Shown: positions 1-12,402 of the stretch, piece by piece
How the letters are laid out: every line of letters starts with the position of its first letter
How positions within the stretch are numbered: the first letter of the stretch is position 1
Assembly (NCBI RefSeq): GCF_040939455.1
Contig: NC_134120.1
Span: 1,559,501 to 1,623,500, forward strand
Source: Microcebus murinus
Lineage: Eukaryota > Chordata > Mammalia > Primates > Cheirogaleidae
Reading direction: 5' to 3'
DNA length: 64,000 nt
The notes under the pieces: model-generated
What the model saw: only the letters and a program-made list of their open reading frames with translations
Database searches by the model: none
Told to the model about the DNA's origin: nothing
Position numbers and translations under genes: made by a program

Positions 1-480
1 GAGAAAGAATCCTTTTTGTTAAACAGATGACTCGGACGTTGATTTACATACGCCCTTAACATTTGTGTTCTGTGTTATATATCCTGGCATTCCTCTAAGC
101 GGGAGGCCACCTTCTTCTCATCCCGTGTTCTCTCATTTGCTGACATTTGTTTACATGTTTACTGAGCTGGTGTAGCTGGTCTCTGCATTTCACAGCTTAA
201 CGTGAAATTATAAAATATCGAAAATTGACGCTTTGCTAGGCATTCTAAATGTTGTGTGTGTTTATTTGTGTGTCAATCTATATATATATATATTTTTTTT
301 GTCTCAAGGGTCTATGATTTCTGCCTTTTGCTCAATTTATCTGACCACTATCTTCATTTTTAAAAAATTACTTTTAACGTTGCCTGGGAATCCAAACTCA
401 GACTTATCCGATCAGCAAAATGATTAGTCAAAGAACAGTAAATTAAAACAAACAGCACACGATCATTAAAAAGTGAAAAA
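1..480. other. AT-rich unique sequence, no gene seen
   Basis: Non-coding AT-rich sequence with a short TA run near 281-291. The only open frame is 64 codons, low in complexity and without recognisable domains. No repeat family is recognised. Confidence 0.5.
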
Positions 481-1620
481 ATGGGACATTTACCAGTCAA
501 GCTTGGGTCAGCAGTGACCGGAAATCAATCCTGTCGATGGCCGGCGCAGCCTGAGCCGGACCCAGGTGCCACCCCGCACCCAGCGCCAGGCAGCACCTCG
601 CACCCACGGGGCAGGGCCGGGCCCCGAGCGCAGGTCCATGGCCGCCAGCCGGGCTGCGCACAGAGAGAGCCGGACGCCCTCAGGGTGAGACGCCTCCTCC
701 CTCTTGCCGTCGGAGTGGACGGCGTCCTGCCGGGTGCAGTCGCCGCAGTGACGGGGTTGTTGTCTAAACCACGTTTCATCAACTTCATGTGACGGTAGTC
801 AAAACAGGTAAACAGGTGGCACACACTGTCTGAGATGACCAAGTGACGGCAGTGACTGCTGTGTGTTCTCCGTTAAAAATGCACGTTTGATAACGCGGGT
901 AGATCTAGACAACGGGCCATGTGGGTGTGTATTATTATTGAATAATAATACTTATTATTATTATTATTGAGGTGCTTGCAAGCTTGTGGAGTGCTATTCA
1001 CCCCCCTCCCCGAAGGCTTTCGATATGCATGTGTGAGATAAAAGCAGGAACGAAACGTTCCGGCCAGGGTCCACACGGCCTGGCTGCCTTGGCGGGGCCC
1101 GAGGTCTGAACTCCTCTCCCTGCCCTGCGTCCTCCTCCTCGCCCACTGCTCTCCGCACACGCGTGTCTGCGGGGGAGCCACCGCACAGCCCCACGCGATG
1201 CCGCACACAGAGCAGTTTATCATCTGTCTGCTCATCAACATCCAGAAGCTTAAAGAAAAAAAAAAGAAAGAAAGAAAAAGCCTCCCAAAGAAGAAAGAAA
1301 ATGAGTCTTGCACTGCAGTCCCAACTCTGCCGCACGCGATCGATGGAAAGCAGCGGAGGCCAGTTTTCCTAATCGCCTCTGCTCTGCAGATGAGTATGAC
1401 GCTGCGTGCCGGGCCACAGCTCCTGCGGGCGCCTCTCAGCAAGGGGCAGCGCTCGAGGACGGCCGGCCGCGCCGGCGCCCCGGCCGGCTGCAGGCTAACC
1501 AGACGGATCACCCCGGCCGCACAGCTCGGCGGCAATGATTTTCACATCAAGCTGCCTGATGTACTGCCCCGCCGTCTACCAATCCCTTTCCAATATCGAC
1601 CCGCTCCTAAATGAGCCTTC
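481..1620. other. GC-rich, CpG-containing block with an ATT-type microsatellite
   Basis: Base composition switches to GC-rich with many CpGs at about 540-760 and 1040-1540. A short imperfect ATT/AAT repeat lies at about 928-970 and an AAAG-rich purine tract at 1253-1300. Overlapping frames of up to 220 codons exist on both strands, but they read through the purine tract and GC-rich sequence and resemble no family. Treated as non-coding. Confidence 0.5.
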
Positions 1621-3100
1621 CCTGCTTTGTACCATGAGCAATAATTAAAAAAGTAGCACATTGATTTTAACTAATATTATGAAGGATCTGGATGTGCACA
1701 TGCTTACAAAACAGGGCTCTGCCCTCCTGTCATTGCACCACAAAGGATCCTGATTAAAGTTCGGACACCAGGGAAGAGAAATGTGTCTGCGATTGAACGT
1801 GTCAAAACTTATACCTGTTCCGTTTTATTATAAATCTTGTTTCCATATCGGTGAGGCTTTTTCTTTCTCCCTGAGATGTCAACAAATTAGATAAGAACAT
1901 GCTTAAACCCAGAAAAGAGTATAAGATATCACGGGGGGAGGGGGGAATATTTCTTAAAAAATGACACTATCTTACAATATAGGCACCCCACTTCAAAAAA
2001 TAAAATTTACTTTTATATCAGGTAACTCTTTTGAAAGCAAATACGTCATTAATTCACACCCAGTACGTTTTTTTGCTGTCAAAAGCGAAGCAACGTCTTC
2101 CCAGTTAAAATGGCTTCTGACTCTCACACGTGTGGCCACAACTAACTTCACGCATAACCACCTGCGAAAACGAAGAGCGTCTCGAAAATTTGCATCATCA
2201 CCAAATGCTGGAATCCAGTCTATTTGCACCATGTGGGTAAAATTTTCACTAACTGCAAAGTTAAAGCAACTGGAATTTTTTTTTAAATGTGCCACAGCGT
2301 GCTACGTTGGTAGAAGAAAGCCAGTTTGTCAGTCTGAAGGCAATCTGGAATGTTCTTTATTCTCCACTTTCTCTCCCAGTGCAGAGAGACACAGATGTGT
2401 CGCAAAGCAGAAAACCTGTTCTCGTTAGCCTTCTAGAAGCCGGAACGCTGCCTTCTGCTTGCTGAGTCCCCGGTCCTGTCGGCATCTCACCCGAGAACCT
2501 CGGAGCCGCTTTCACCGGACGCATAGTAAGGGACATTACTCTAGCAGATGCTAAAACATAGGTAAAACTCTGGGAATTTTAATAGTACACCATTGATAAA
2601 ATGATTGGCAGATTATTTAAAACCAGCCAAATGTCTCAAAACCCACCTTCATGTGTTTAGGAGTCTACACGGTAACACTCCAGATAATGTCCTACAAAAC
2701 CACTGCAAAACCCAGGCCCACACGCTTGGAAATCCGCACCTGCCCCGTGGCCAGCCGAGGCTCTCACATAATGGGAAACTTCATTTATTACCTTCCGGAT
2801 TTTTTGATTTCTTGTTTTTTTGTTTGTTTTTAATGGGAAATGGATTAAGGAAAAGTATGATTAGGAAATAAAAAAAAATTGTGACATTTAGCATTTTCTT
2901 AGTGGGCACTACGGCCAGTTGTATACAGTATAAATTACGACCATCGTTACTTTGGTGCCTTTTGTGACAGGACAGACTAGAAACTATTGATTTTTGTTGA
3001 CTTCCCGGTAAGAGAACCCTGAATTTTTATGATTGCGGTGTGCAAATACACTCCACAGCAGAGGAGATGTTCAAAACTAGTTCTGGAGTAATTGTTTGAA
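1621..3100. other. AT-rich unique block, no gene recognised
   Basis: Mostly repeat-free sequence. A 155-codon plus-strand frame (1961-2428) overlaps a 100-codon minus frame, and neither shows a recognisable domain. Some segments, for example 1630-1760, look like unique non-coding DNA that could be conserved. That is impression only. Confidence 0.4.
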
Positions 3101-4960
3101 AAAGAAATCACAACAGGTCGTTGTATCACACCCTACAGAAAGGTTAGCTCCCTGCGGATTAAATGTCACAGGTGAGTCCCCCGCAGCACACACACCCTCA
3201 TCCCCGAGGAAAATGCAGGTGTCTGCGTAACCTGAGGTCGAAGATTTCAGAGTCAGGGTGCGGCAGGGAAAGCGCTCATCCGCCGGCACAGACAGCTGCT
3301 GCCGTATGCATGCGCACCTGCACCAGGGGCCTGACTCCTCACTTGCTGCAGAGCGTCAGAGTCGGACCGCCTGGCAGAGAGCCAACGGGTGTGAACACGT
3401 CGGGGCTGTTCCTCCAGCCCAGGTCAGGATTTCTGTGCTCTTTTATCCCTAGAGGGTATATTTGTGTGTCAGGACCCAAACAAAGGTTATCAAGCCATTT
3501 CTATTCTCATTCGTGTTTTCTGAAAGCCTAAACAGTGGAAGAGACTAAAGCAACTGCCCTCCGCAGGAGCAGGTGGCGAAGGTGAGTGGCAGGGCAGAGC
3601 GCAGGCAGGTGAGAGGGAGGACACGCCCGCCCGCTGGGGGGGGGTCCTGGGCAGGTCGGGGTGTCGGGTGAGACTAGGCACGTGGTGTTCACGGAGACGC
3701 CGCGCCAGCCATGGGCCTCACGGTATTGCCAGGTATTTTGTGTCCCTGGGATGTCACTGTGTGGGTTTTAGCTAAGACAGATGTATCAAGACAAGCAGGT
3801 GGTGGTTGCCAGGAATTGGCTCAGGGGACTGTAGAGAGAAACCCCAGCTGAGCGTCAGGACTGGCACCCAGTCTCACACCACAGCACCCGGCCGCCCGAC
3901 AGCTGCAGCCCGGGCTGCCCGCCACGGAACGGCTGGCCGCTGAGGCCAGGAGGCTGCCTCTCAGTGTAGCCACGAGACCAGGCCCCGTGTGGCCCCAGGC
4001 CCCGTGTGGCCCCCCGTGTAGCCCCGTGTGTCTCGTCCTACAGATACAGGACTCTGAGACGGAAGAGACGGCTCAGGTGTCGGGGTGATGCGTGTGACAC
4101 ACCTGGCACCCTGAGGGATTTTCTAGGGAAAATTAGGATGATCGAAAGAGATATATCTTAGGAATTAAATGCCACATTTCTTACATCCAGGGTTTTAGGC
4201 TGAGAGCTATACTCACTACACAAGCCAGTGCCTCTGGGTGGGGAATGCTGATCGTGGTAAGTGCCAAGGAGTGCAGGGAGAAAGGGCAGAGACACCTGGT
4301 TTAGAACAACAAAGTCTCTAGAAAGGAAAGCAAAGCCCCTGCCTCGGGGATGAGAAGGTCTCTGGCTTGGCATGTCCGTGGGGAGCCACCTTTCAGGACA
4401 CGGGTTTTACCTGGGCTTGACAGCTGTCGAGACAGGTGACCAGGACTCCACTCAGTGGCACCCCTTTAGCGTGTTTGGGACTCTCAGACGAGCAGTGCTA
4501 GGGACAACTTCCCAAGCTCCATGCTTTGGAAACGACTCAGGACAGGCCAAGAACATCAGGTCTCTCTTTCCCCCAGCGCCTGGACACAGGGCTGGAGTTT
4601 CTTCCTGGAAAGGCATCACAGCAACTTATATTTCACCCCAGGCTCTGTGCTGTGCAAATTCTTCTCTGGGTGAGCGTGACCAAGAAAACCGGGGTTTGGT
4701 TCAGCCACCCAGCTCCCACTTGTAGGGTGTAGGCTCTACCCTGAGTGCATCAAGCCAGAAATGTTGGATTCTCAATCACCCACACCACTGTCACCAAACT
4801 CCCATGTGAAACTCAGAGGCTTCATGGCGGGGGACATCTATACACCTTAAAACAGGTGGGGGTGTCACTCCAGGAGAAGCAGGTCACCCTCTCCCCCACC
4901 TCCAGCTCTGGTGTAGTAGCACAGGGATATCACTGCTGAGGAGGCGGGATTTTTAGGGAT
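3101..4960. other. Mixed GC unique sequence with small GC-rich tandem motif
   Basis: No gene or full repeat is recognised. At about 3981-4030 a GTGTGGCCCC-like motif is repeated several times. Around 3790-3850 there is a weak resemblance to the 3' end of old L1 elements (the 'ggtggttgccagg' motif), too short to call. A G-quadruplex-type motif is listed separately. Confidence 0.4.
3636..3668 (+). other. Potential G-quadruplex motif
   Basis: Four G-runs of at least three (3636-3644, 3649-3651, 3658-3661, 3666-3668) are separated by loops of 4, 6 and 4 bases. This meets the usual G3+N1-7 pattern. No promoter or gene is seen beside it, so function is unknown. Confidence 0.6.
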
Positions 4961-5545
4961 ACGTCATGAAGGAATTTGTGCCTTCAGGCTTCATCGAAAA
5001 TTAATAGAGATATTAGAAGGGGGCAATTAAGAGAAAGCTGATAGTTCATAAAATCAACAGCAACAAATAAAACAACATAGCCTCGTTACTTGAACAGAGA
5101 GAACTAGGTTAAAAGAGAATTAAAAGGGCCCTCATAAGACTGTCTCCTTAGGGGTCTGCAGTGCTGTGTGCACAGACACTAGGTTGTGCCCACTTGTGAG
5201 CAACCGGAGCTGGCATTCAACATGACAAGTTCCTGGCTGAACAAAGGGAAGACTTGAAAGCGAGTCTACCAGCAAAGGGTGGGAGCCTCACAGGATTGAA
5301 ACGCTTAAGCACAACCTCTGACCAGTCACTGGCTAAATATTAAATTACGTTGACCCAGAAGGGAATTCTGGAAATACAAGATTAAAAATAAAATGTTAAA
5401 AATGAGGGGAAAAAATGAACATAACCATTGGAGGCTTCACACTGCAGGGGAAATGAACTTCATTGAATTTGTCTGGCAAAGCCACTAAGTAAGTAAACCA
5501 ACAAAAATTGCAACACTGACATCTACGTAGGTAAGTCAAACTAAT

Positions 5546-5560
5546 TAGAACCCAAATTTT
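5546..5560. repeat. Target-site duplication, left copy of Y3 retropseudogene
   Basis: The 15-base sequence tagaacccaaatttt is repeated exactly at 5686-5700. The two copies bracket the poly-T tract and the Y3-derived body, as expected for an L1-mediated insertion. Confidence 0.85.
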
Positions 5561-5599
5561 TTTTTTTTTTTTTTTTTTATTTTTTTATTTTTTTTTTTT

Positions 5600-5685
5600 A
5601 AGGCTGGTCAAGTGGAGCAGTGGGAGTGGAGAAGGAAACTGGTTGTGATCAATTAGTTGTAAACACCACTGCACTCGGACCAACC
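5600..5685 (-). pseudogene. RNY3-like pseudogene: Y3 RNA retropseudogene
   Basis: Read on the minus strand, the body begins ggttggtccgagtgcagtgg and ends with the 'cacttgaccagcc' 3' stem. These match the two complementary ends of Ro-associated Y3 RNA, a small RNA polymerase III transcript that binds the Ro60 protein. The copy is about 86 nt, against roughly 101 nt for Y3, because about 15 nt of the internal loop are missing after 'caaccagttt'. A long A-tail (plus-strand poly-T, 5557-5599) and exact 15-bp target duplications show that it arrived by L1-mediated retrotransposition. With the internal deletion and no Y3-type upstream promoter it should be a dead copy. Confidence 0.9.
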
Positions 5686-6704
5686 TAGAACCCAAATTTT
5701 TATGATATAATTTCTAAAATGTCCACTACATGACAAAAGAATTACGAGACATGCAAAGAAATAGGATAATGTGATCTGTGCATAGGAAACAATAAGACTA
5801 TAGAAATTGCCTTTAAGTGGCCCAGATGTCGGATGTAGCAGAAAAATATTTTAATGCAACCAGTTTAAATATATTTGAAGAATTAAAGGAAACCATGTTA
5901 AAAAATTCAAAGCAAGAATGATGACAATGCCTCATTAAAAGAGACTCCATAGAGAGAGAAATTATGAAAATCGCATGGGAATTCTGAAGTTGAACAGTAA
6001 GTTACATAAAGAGTTTACTAGGTTCAACAGTATTTTTTTAGCTTTCAGAAGAAGAGGTCAGGAGCTTGAAAATAGATAAAAAGAGATTGTGAAGTCTGAA
6101 TAGATTGCACAAAAATGAAGAGAGCCTCAGAGACTCGTGGGACAACCTTGAGCACCAGCATATGCAGAGTAGGGTGCAGGTGAAGGTGAAGAAAGGGAGA
6201 GGGGCACAGAAGAAACAGTCAAGGGAATAATGGCTGAACATATCCTAAACATAACAAAAACCATTAATCTGAACGTCCAAGAAGCTCAACAAACTCCAAG
6301 TAGAATAACAAGAGACCCACATCTAGACATATCACACAGTCAAAATACTAAAAGCCAAAAATAAGAAAAAAATACTATAAAGCAGCTAAAGGGGAAAAAA
6401 GTTCACTTAAAAAAATCAAACTTATTAAGATTAATAGCCGACTTGTCATCAGAAACAATGGAGGCTGGAAGGCAGTGGAATGCCACATTTAAACTACTTG
6501 AGGAAAACACACATATACACACTGAAATTGTTAATCAAGAATTATTCATCCAAGAAAATGGGCTTTCAGCAATGAAGATCAAAATAAATGAAGGTGAAAT
6601 AATGACACTTCCAGATAAACAAAACTGATAAGACGGATCTATTATTAGCATTTGTGCCTTATAGGAAATACTAAAGAAATTTGGTATTTAAAAATAAAAA
6701 CATA

Positions 6705-7050
<346 letters not shown>

Positions 7051-7069
7051 AAAATAAAAACATAAACTA

Positions 7070-7640
7070 ATCAAATCATAAACTAATAATTTTTCTGCCA
7101 GCTCAAATCTACTGTTGAATCCCTTTGGTGAATTCTTCATTTCAATTATTGTATTTTTCAGCTCCAGAATTTTTTTGTTTCTTTTAAAGTTTTTTTCCTT
7201 TATTGATATTTCCGTTTTCAATTTTGTTCATGCATAGTTTTCCTGACTTTCTCCTTATCTTATGCTAGTTGTTTGTGCATCTTTAAAACAGATGTTTTAA
7301 AGTCTTTGTCCAGTAGATCTGTCATCGGGTCTTTTTCAGGGATAGTTGTATTATTTAATATTGTTCATTTGAATGGATCATACTCTCTTATTTTTTTGTA
7401 TGCCTTGGGATTTTTGTTATTGTTAAAAATTGAACATTTGAATCTAATAATGTGCTAACTCTGGAAATCAAATGCTCCCCTCTCCCCAGAGTCTGATGTC
7501 TTTTTGCAATTATTTATTGATTTTTTAATTTAGATTGTTATAGGCTGTCTCTGTGCTGAGAATCAGCTTGGAGAGTAAACTTAAGGTCTTCTTAGGTGTT
7601 TTCTAAGTTCTTCCCTGGACATGCATGATCACTTTCTAAT
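7070..7640 (-). mobile_element. Ancient L1-type repeat, antisense
   Basis: T-rich sequence with recognisable motifs of a widespread old L1-related repeat in antisense: 'ctgttgaatccctttggtgaa', 'cagctccagaatttt', 'gttttaaagtctttgtccag' and 'aatgtgctaactctggaaatca'. It directly follows the Alu, so the Alu separates L1-derived sequence in two orientations. No open frame is retained. Confidence 0.65.
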
Positions 7641-8290
7641 TTTTCCTGTGTATGCAGTTGCTTTTGAATGTCCTGATCTTTTAAGGTCTTGCTCCCAGAA
7701 GGCAAAAAAGAAAAATGAAGGGGAGTGAAATAAGGTGACAGCCTTTGAATCCCCTGGAAGACACTTCAGCCATGGAGAGGAGCTGGTGACAGAGCGGAGG
7801 AGGTGAAGGGTGATGGCCACACACATCAGGGACCAGATCGCAAGGCCCTGACATCTGGAGGACGGGTGCTTCCTGCCCACTGTGGCTCCCACGGGCACGT
7901 GCAGGCTGCTCCCGCAGCACAGGCTTAGTGCCCGCCTGGGGCCCGGGTGGGGACGGGCAGCTGCTGCTCGGCCGCGGGCTGAGAATGAGCCGAGTGAATG
8001 ACACTTGGCTGTCCGAGCCTTCCCCTGGAAGTCTCAGCCTCCGAGGCCCCAGAGCTCCAACACTGTTCCGTGGCACAGATTCTGCCGGTGCCTGAGCTGT
8101 CTGCCGGGAGAGTCCGGTTGCTCTCTCCTGTGCCGCCCTCCCAGACCCCACCCAGCCCAACACTTGCGTGTTTCTGGTTTTAGTTCTGGCAGATATGGTA
8201 CGTTGCTAAGCAACATGCTCATGTGACATTGTTTGTGTATTTAATGTGTACATGGCCTATCGAATTTTTGCTGTGGAAAATGTGAATTAA
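7641..8290. other. GC-richer unique block, no gene recognised
   Basis: Overlapping frames of up to 160 codons occur on both strands at 7681-8226, but none has a recognisable domain and the antisense pairs shadow each other. Treated as non-coding. Confidence 0.45.
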
Positions 8291-8430
8291 GCTGTTGTGT
8301 TTTTTTAATATATATACAAGATATATACAAATAACATGCATGTGATGAAATATCCAGCGTATTGCATTGTAATGCACATGTAATATATAATATAATAATT
8401 ATATGCATGCAGATGTGTGTGTATAAAACC
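8291..8430. repeat. AT-rich low-complexity tract
   Basis: Runs of TA and TAATATA-type sequence with alternating 'atgcatgtg' elements. No gene. Confidence 0.6.
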
Positions 8431-8699
8431 TTTTAATTGTCTGCTCTATCATTACCTTTAACTTAAATTTTAAATCTTTAGACAATTGCTCCTGACTTTT
8501 TGCTTTAAGGGCTTTAAATTCCCTGCTCACCACGCCTTCCTCTCTCCTTCCCCACATCAACCCCCACCTTCCGTTTTGCCTACTTCATATCTGAAATGAA
8601 CTCCTGTTTATAGAACAGTTTTATATTTACAAAAACCTGAGTTACTTCAGAAAACCTGTTCCTTGAAGATTTTCTAAAATGTTTCAAGTCTTCACCAAC

Positions 8700-8945
8700 T
8701 AGTGGAATGTACGCTCCAGAGCCCAAGCTCTGGAGGTGACATTTAGAATTCAGATTATGGTTTTATGATTTAAGAATTTTATAACCTTGGCAAAGTTATT
8801 TGACTTTCCTCTGCCTCATTTCCTTTTTCTTTAACATGTGAAAAAATAATTGTATTAATTTCATGGGATTATAATCTTGTAAATATTACAGGATTATTAA
8901 ATGAGTTGAAACATCTATAGAACTTAGAACAGTAACTTTAAAATG
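8700..8945 (+). mobile_element. MIR SINE, near full length, diverged
   Basis: Carries the order of MIR motifs: 'caagctctggaggtgac' near the start, the core 'aaccttggcaaagttatttgac', 'cctcatttcc', then 'aggattattaaatgagttgaaac' and 'agaacttagaacagtaac' at the 3' side. MIR is a tRNA-derived SINE shared by all mammals. The A/B box region is too diverged for transcription. Confidence 0.85.
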
Positions 8946-8989
8946 GTGACTGTGTTAGACTTTGTTGTATGTATTACCATCTGTCTCGT

Positions 8990-9470
8990 ACTCTCTCTTC
9001 CAACTTTCTGGGACATTGATTAGAATGTTGTTCATATTGATTATATTAGATCCTGCTGCTTTTTCTTTCTTGTCTCAATTTCTATTTCATTATTCCTGTA
9101 ACTTGGCAACCTACTTTTTATTATGAGGATTTTTTTTTTTTTTTTTTATCTACCTTCCAGCTCATTGATTCACTTTTTGTCTGCTTTGAATTCACTGCTT
9201 GGAACTTCCATTGTTTTTGTTTGTTCTTACATGCAACACCTCTATTTTAAAATTCCAGTGCAAACAAGTTCTAGACCCAGATAACATTCTTTTGCAAATC
9301 TACCTACTTTTTGTGGTGTGTTGCACGTTGCTGATTTATAGTCCTATCCTTTACACCCTTAATTTTTTATGCTAAGTTATTTAGGATTATTCCATTACCT
9401 GAAGAACGAGGAGGTCAAATGTGTAGTTTGTTTTAATATTATCTTGATTTCTGCTGACTTATTTATGATG
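8990..9470 (-). mobile_element. Possible ancient L1 fragment, antisense
   Basis: T-rich sequence with 'atctaccttccagctcattgattcac', resembling the antisense of old L1 5' sequence. The match is weak and the boundaries are guesses. It includes a poly-T tract at 9129-9147. Confidence 0.3.
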
Positions 9471-9748
9471 GCCTCGTCCTCAGGCTGTTACTACGGTTAC
9501 TTACTTTAATCTAACGCTTGCCTTGCTTTTTTCTCCGAGCACCCTAGGGTCTGCGCCGAGGCCTCTCTAACACAGAAAGCATTCGCTTCCCTCGTTTTGG
9601 CACAGAGAGACGCACCAACCTGCACCCGCTTAAACTGAAATACCCTACCTGGCTTCCCACGACGACACTGACGGGACACGCTTGAAATCAAGGTAGATCA
9701 GGACAGATCTATAGCTCTATATTCTCAAGAGAGACCAGCCTCTTTTCC
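9471..9748. other. Unique sequence, nothing recognised
   Basis: No repeat family or coding evidence is seen. A 61-codon minus frame lacks recognisable features. Confidence 0.4.
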
Positions 9749-10089
9749 TTTTTTTTTTTTTTTTTTTTGAGACAGAGTCTCACTCTGTTGCCCAGGCTAG
9801 AGTGAGTGCCGTGGCGTCAGCCTAGCTCACAGCAACCTCAGACTCCTGGGCTCCAGCCATCCTTCTGCCTCAGCCTCCAGAGTAGCTGGGACTACAGGCA
9901 TGCGCCACCATGCCCGGCTGATTTTTTCTCTATATTTTTAGTTGGCCAATTGATTTCTTTCTATTTTTTTTAGTAGAGACGGGGTCTCGCTCTTGTTCAT
10001 GCTGGTTTCAAACTCCTGACCTTGAGCGATCCTCCCGCCTCGGCCTCCCAGAGTGCTAGGATTACAGGCGTGAGCCACCGTGCCCGGCC
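9749..10089 (-). mobile_element. Alu SINE, strepsirrhine type, full length
   Basis: Minus-strand dimeric Alu. The poly-T tail lies at the left (9749-9768), then 'gagacagagtctcactctgt', the right arm with 'ggcgtcagcctagctcacag', the linker with 'ttggccaat', and the left arm ending at 'cgtgcccggcc'. A possible target duplication is aagagaga at 9728-9735 and 10091-10098. It is weak, because the left copy is 13 bases away from the tail. Confidence 0.95.
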
Positions 10090-10090
10090 T

Positions 10091-10440
10091 AAGAGAGATT
10101 GTTTTTATAGCTATTATTATATTTCCTAACAGCATAGCAAGAAGACAGACACATTTCCCTCCCAATCCCCCTCAATGCAGGCGGGAGGTGTGTGAACCTG
10201 TCCCTGGGCTGTGGGCCCTGTCCCGGCATCCCCAGGACATTGCCGTGGCTGCCACCATCCCGCTCTTGAGGCCAAAACCTCCTCGTGCTTTTATCTGTCT
10301 ATTCCAAGCCTCACATATTCTGCCTTTTCATTGTTCCCAGGGAAGGACATAGAAATAATTTTCTTTAGGAACGTAATCTATCATACTGCCAGACATAACA
10401 TCCCACTTTAATTTTAATCCATAAAAATTATCAGTCATGC
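10091..10440. other. Unique sequence, nothing recognised
   Basis: Short overlapping frames only, with no recognisable domain. The GC-rich part at 10170-10290 is flanked by AT-rich sequence. Confidence 0.4.
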
Positions 10441-10830
10441 TGTCATTTCACACAGTTGATGCTTGCTTAGATTTGTTTATGTGTCTGCCACCTTTTCCAC
10501 TTTTATTTCCAGGTTGCAGCTTCTCCTCTCTACAGGGCAAATTGCTTGCCTGGTAATTGCATCCTTTATTCCTGCTTTCCTTCGGAGTTCCCGGGCGATT
10601 CTCACTCTGGATCTCTGAAAATACATTTATCCCATCTTTACGTATGTGTTAAAATGCATTTTACTGCAGAAATCTAAATGGATTGCTATTTTTCTTTACG
10701 GCTCAAAAAATGTTTTCCGTTGTATTCTAGCCTCTGTTTTTTGTCGAGAAGAAGACAACTAAAAGTGGAGTTGTGCTTAATAACCAGTCTTTTCTCCATG
10801 CTTGCGTTTTCGGTCTCCTTCTAGCTTCAC
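10441..10830 (-). mobile_element. Ancient L1 fragment, antisense
   Basis: Sequence around 10710-10800 ('ttgtattctagcctctg', 'gagaagaagacaact', 'ccagtcttttctcc') resembles the antisense of an old L1 region commonly found in mammals. It is strongly diverged, with no reading frame. The boundaries are uncertain. Confidence 0.45.
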
Positions 10831-11470
10831 ATCCCGCGCTTTCTTGCAGGGTGTCTGGACATACGTCTACTTTTGCTCCCCGAGCGTGGGAGTCTTCCTG
10901 CTTCCCACATCCGAGGGGGCAGCGCTTTGCCCTCCGGCCCGGAGGAGAGGGGAGCGGCAACGCGTGCGAGCCAGAAACCAGATCCTCTTTGCCAGAGGAG
11001 GGGCGTTTTCCCCAAACCACACCCCGTCGTCCTGCCCTCCTGAGATGCTGCCCACACAGTGGGTGGGGTCCCTTTCTGGGCACCGGAGACAAAAGCGCTG
11101 ACAAAGCCGTGCAGAGTTTCGTGCCAGGCCTCGCACCTGAGCACGTGCATGGCGTCACGAGCGAGGCCTTGGTGGCTCAGCCCCCAGGGCGACCAGAGCG
11201 GCTTCCACTTGGGTCGGGGCTGATGCTGCTTCCGTGCGGTCCGTTCTCGGGGTACGGGGCTCCCCGCTCCGAGCCGCGGGCGTCTCCACCCGGCAGCGCC
11301 CCGTGTGCCTGAGCGCGTCTGTCGGAAGATGACTGAACGCCCTCCCTGGCAGTCGGGGCGGGTGGGAGGACCCCATTATCTGAAGTGCCAGCCACAGGTG
11401 AGTCTCCTGCAAGCCCCGGGGCTGGACCGAGGCTTCGGCTGAGACAGATTTGCAAATTAGTCACACGGAG
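10831..11470. other. GC- and CpG-rich block without recognised gene
   Basis: Dense CpG content and overlapping frames on both strands (up to 179 codons). The frames are symmetric, which is the pattern expected from GC-rich DNA with few stop codons. No domains are recognised. It could be a small CpG island, but no promoter elements or gene start are visible. Confidence 0.45.
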
Positions 11471-12140
11471 GTAAATTATCCATCACACTTGAGATTCGGC
11501 GTCTCACAAATTCTTTCAGCAAGTATTGGATGGATGCAAACAAGGCCAGCAAAATGGATGATAGGGCAGGCGCCGGGCAACCTGCACTCTATCGTCACCA
11601 TGACACACGGGCCATCGTCAGGAAACTCAATCTCAGCTGCCTGTCCGCCTCGCCCCTGAGCCGCAAGCTTGGAAAATGGGTTTCCTGTTATTTTTCCAGA
11701 ATGTCCTTCTCTTGTTTACTAATGGATAATATTTGACAAGCTGGATTAGAATTCGTAATGTATGCCATCCTCTTCCAGTAATCTCACCAACGTTTTGATA
11801 TATTGTCATGTATATATATGTTTGTGTGGATGTGTATGCAAATATACGTATGTGTGCATATATTTACATAAAAGACGTCTACATATAGCTGTGTATATAG
11901 ATAAATTTATCCCAAGGAGAAAAGGCAATAAAAGTCAACTGTTACCAAACATTTTAATTATTTACTTGTAAAATGTCATATAAAATGAAATCAGGGAATA
12001 CATTTTAGTTCATGTAATTCTTTAATACAAAGGCCATATCCAATATCTAAAGAAATACTGAATAAAATATCCCAGGCTATTTGATTTGTATTCTAAACCA
12101 TCAAATTTTATATCCCCTTACATTTTTTCCCCATTAATTT
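11471..12140. other. AT-rich unique block with TATG-rich tract
   Basis: A TATATATG/TGTG-rich tract lies at 11808-11905. The rest is unique AT-rich sequence with no coding evidence. Confidence 0.45.
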
Positions 12141-12149
12141 AAATCGCAC

Positions 12150-12252
12150 CCATCAGATATTATTTGGAGCCTGCCTACCTTTTCTACATAGGAGACACAC
12201 TAATGAATAAGCCAGAAATAGCTCCTGCCCTTAGGGAGCTTTTATCCTAGAA
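12150..12252 (+). repeat. Ancient interspersed repeat fragment, family not assigned
   Basis: The segment 'gagacacactaatgaataa ... ctcctgcccttagggagc ... ttatcctag' resembles a common mammalian repeat motif ('...agtgaacaaa...ctgccctcatggagctta...'). Age and family were not resolved by eye. Confidence 0.4.
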
Positions 12253-12334
12253 AACGTATATTGTTTACGTATTTTATTGTTTGATTACTTCCACTATATT
12301 TTTATTTACCTCTCAAATTTCTATCTTTTTTTTC

Positions 12335-12402
12335 TCCACTGCCCTTTGTGTCTAGAACAGTATCTGGGACATAGTAACTGTCAAAATAAACAGGAGTTGA
12401 AC
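12335..12402 (+). mobile_element. L2 LINE 3'-end fragment
   Basis: 'ctgccctttgtgtctagaac agtatctgggacatagtaac' followed by an 'aataaacaggagttgaacg' end matches the diagnostic 3' end of L2. Heavily diverged, no coding content. Confidence 0.55.

Larger units (their letters stand above)
4970..6690 (+). mobile_element. Ancient L1 (L1M-type) fragment, 5' region
   Basis: A-rich sequence with wording typical of the 5' region of old L1 elements: 'gacccagaagggaattctgg' near 5353, a 'ggcccagatgtcggat' segment near 5819, 'aacatatcctaaacataac' at about 6237 and 'aacaatggaggctggaag' at about 6454. The orientation is plus. It is interrupted by a Y3 RNA retropseudogene at 5600-5685 and followed by an Alu inserted at 6705. 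No intact L1 reading frame survives. The left boundary is uncertain, because sequence before about 5340 is only weakly L1-like. Confidence 0.7.

Noticed and set aside
1961..2428. 155-codon plus frame, possibly a transposase remnant
   Set aside because: No recognisable motif, and an antisense frame overlaps it.
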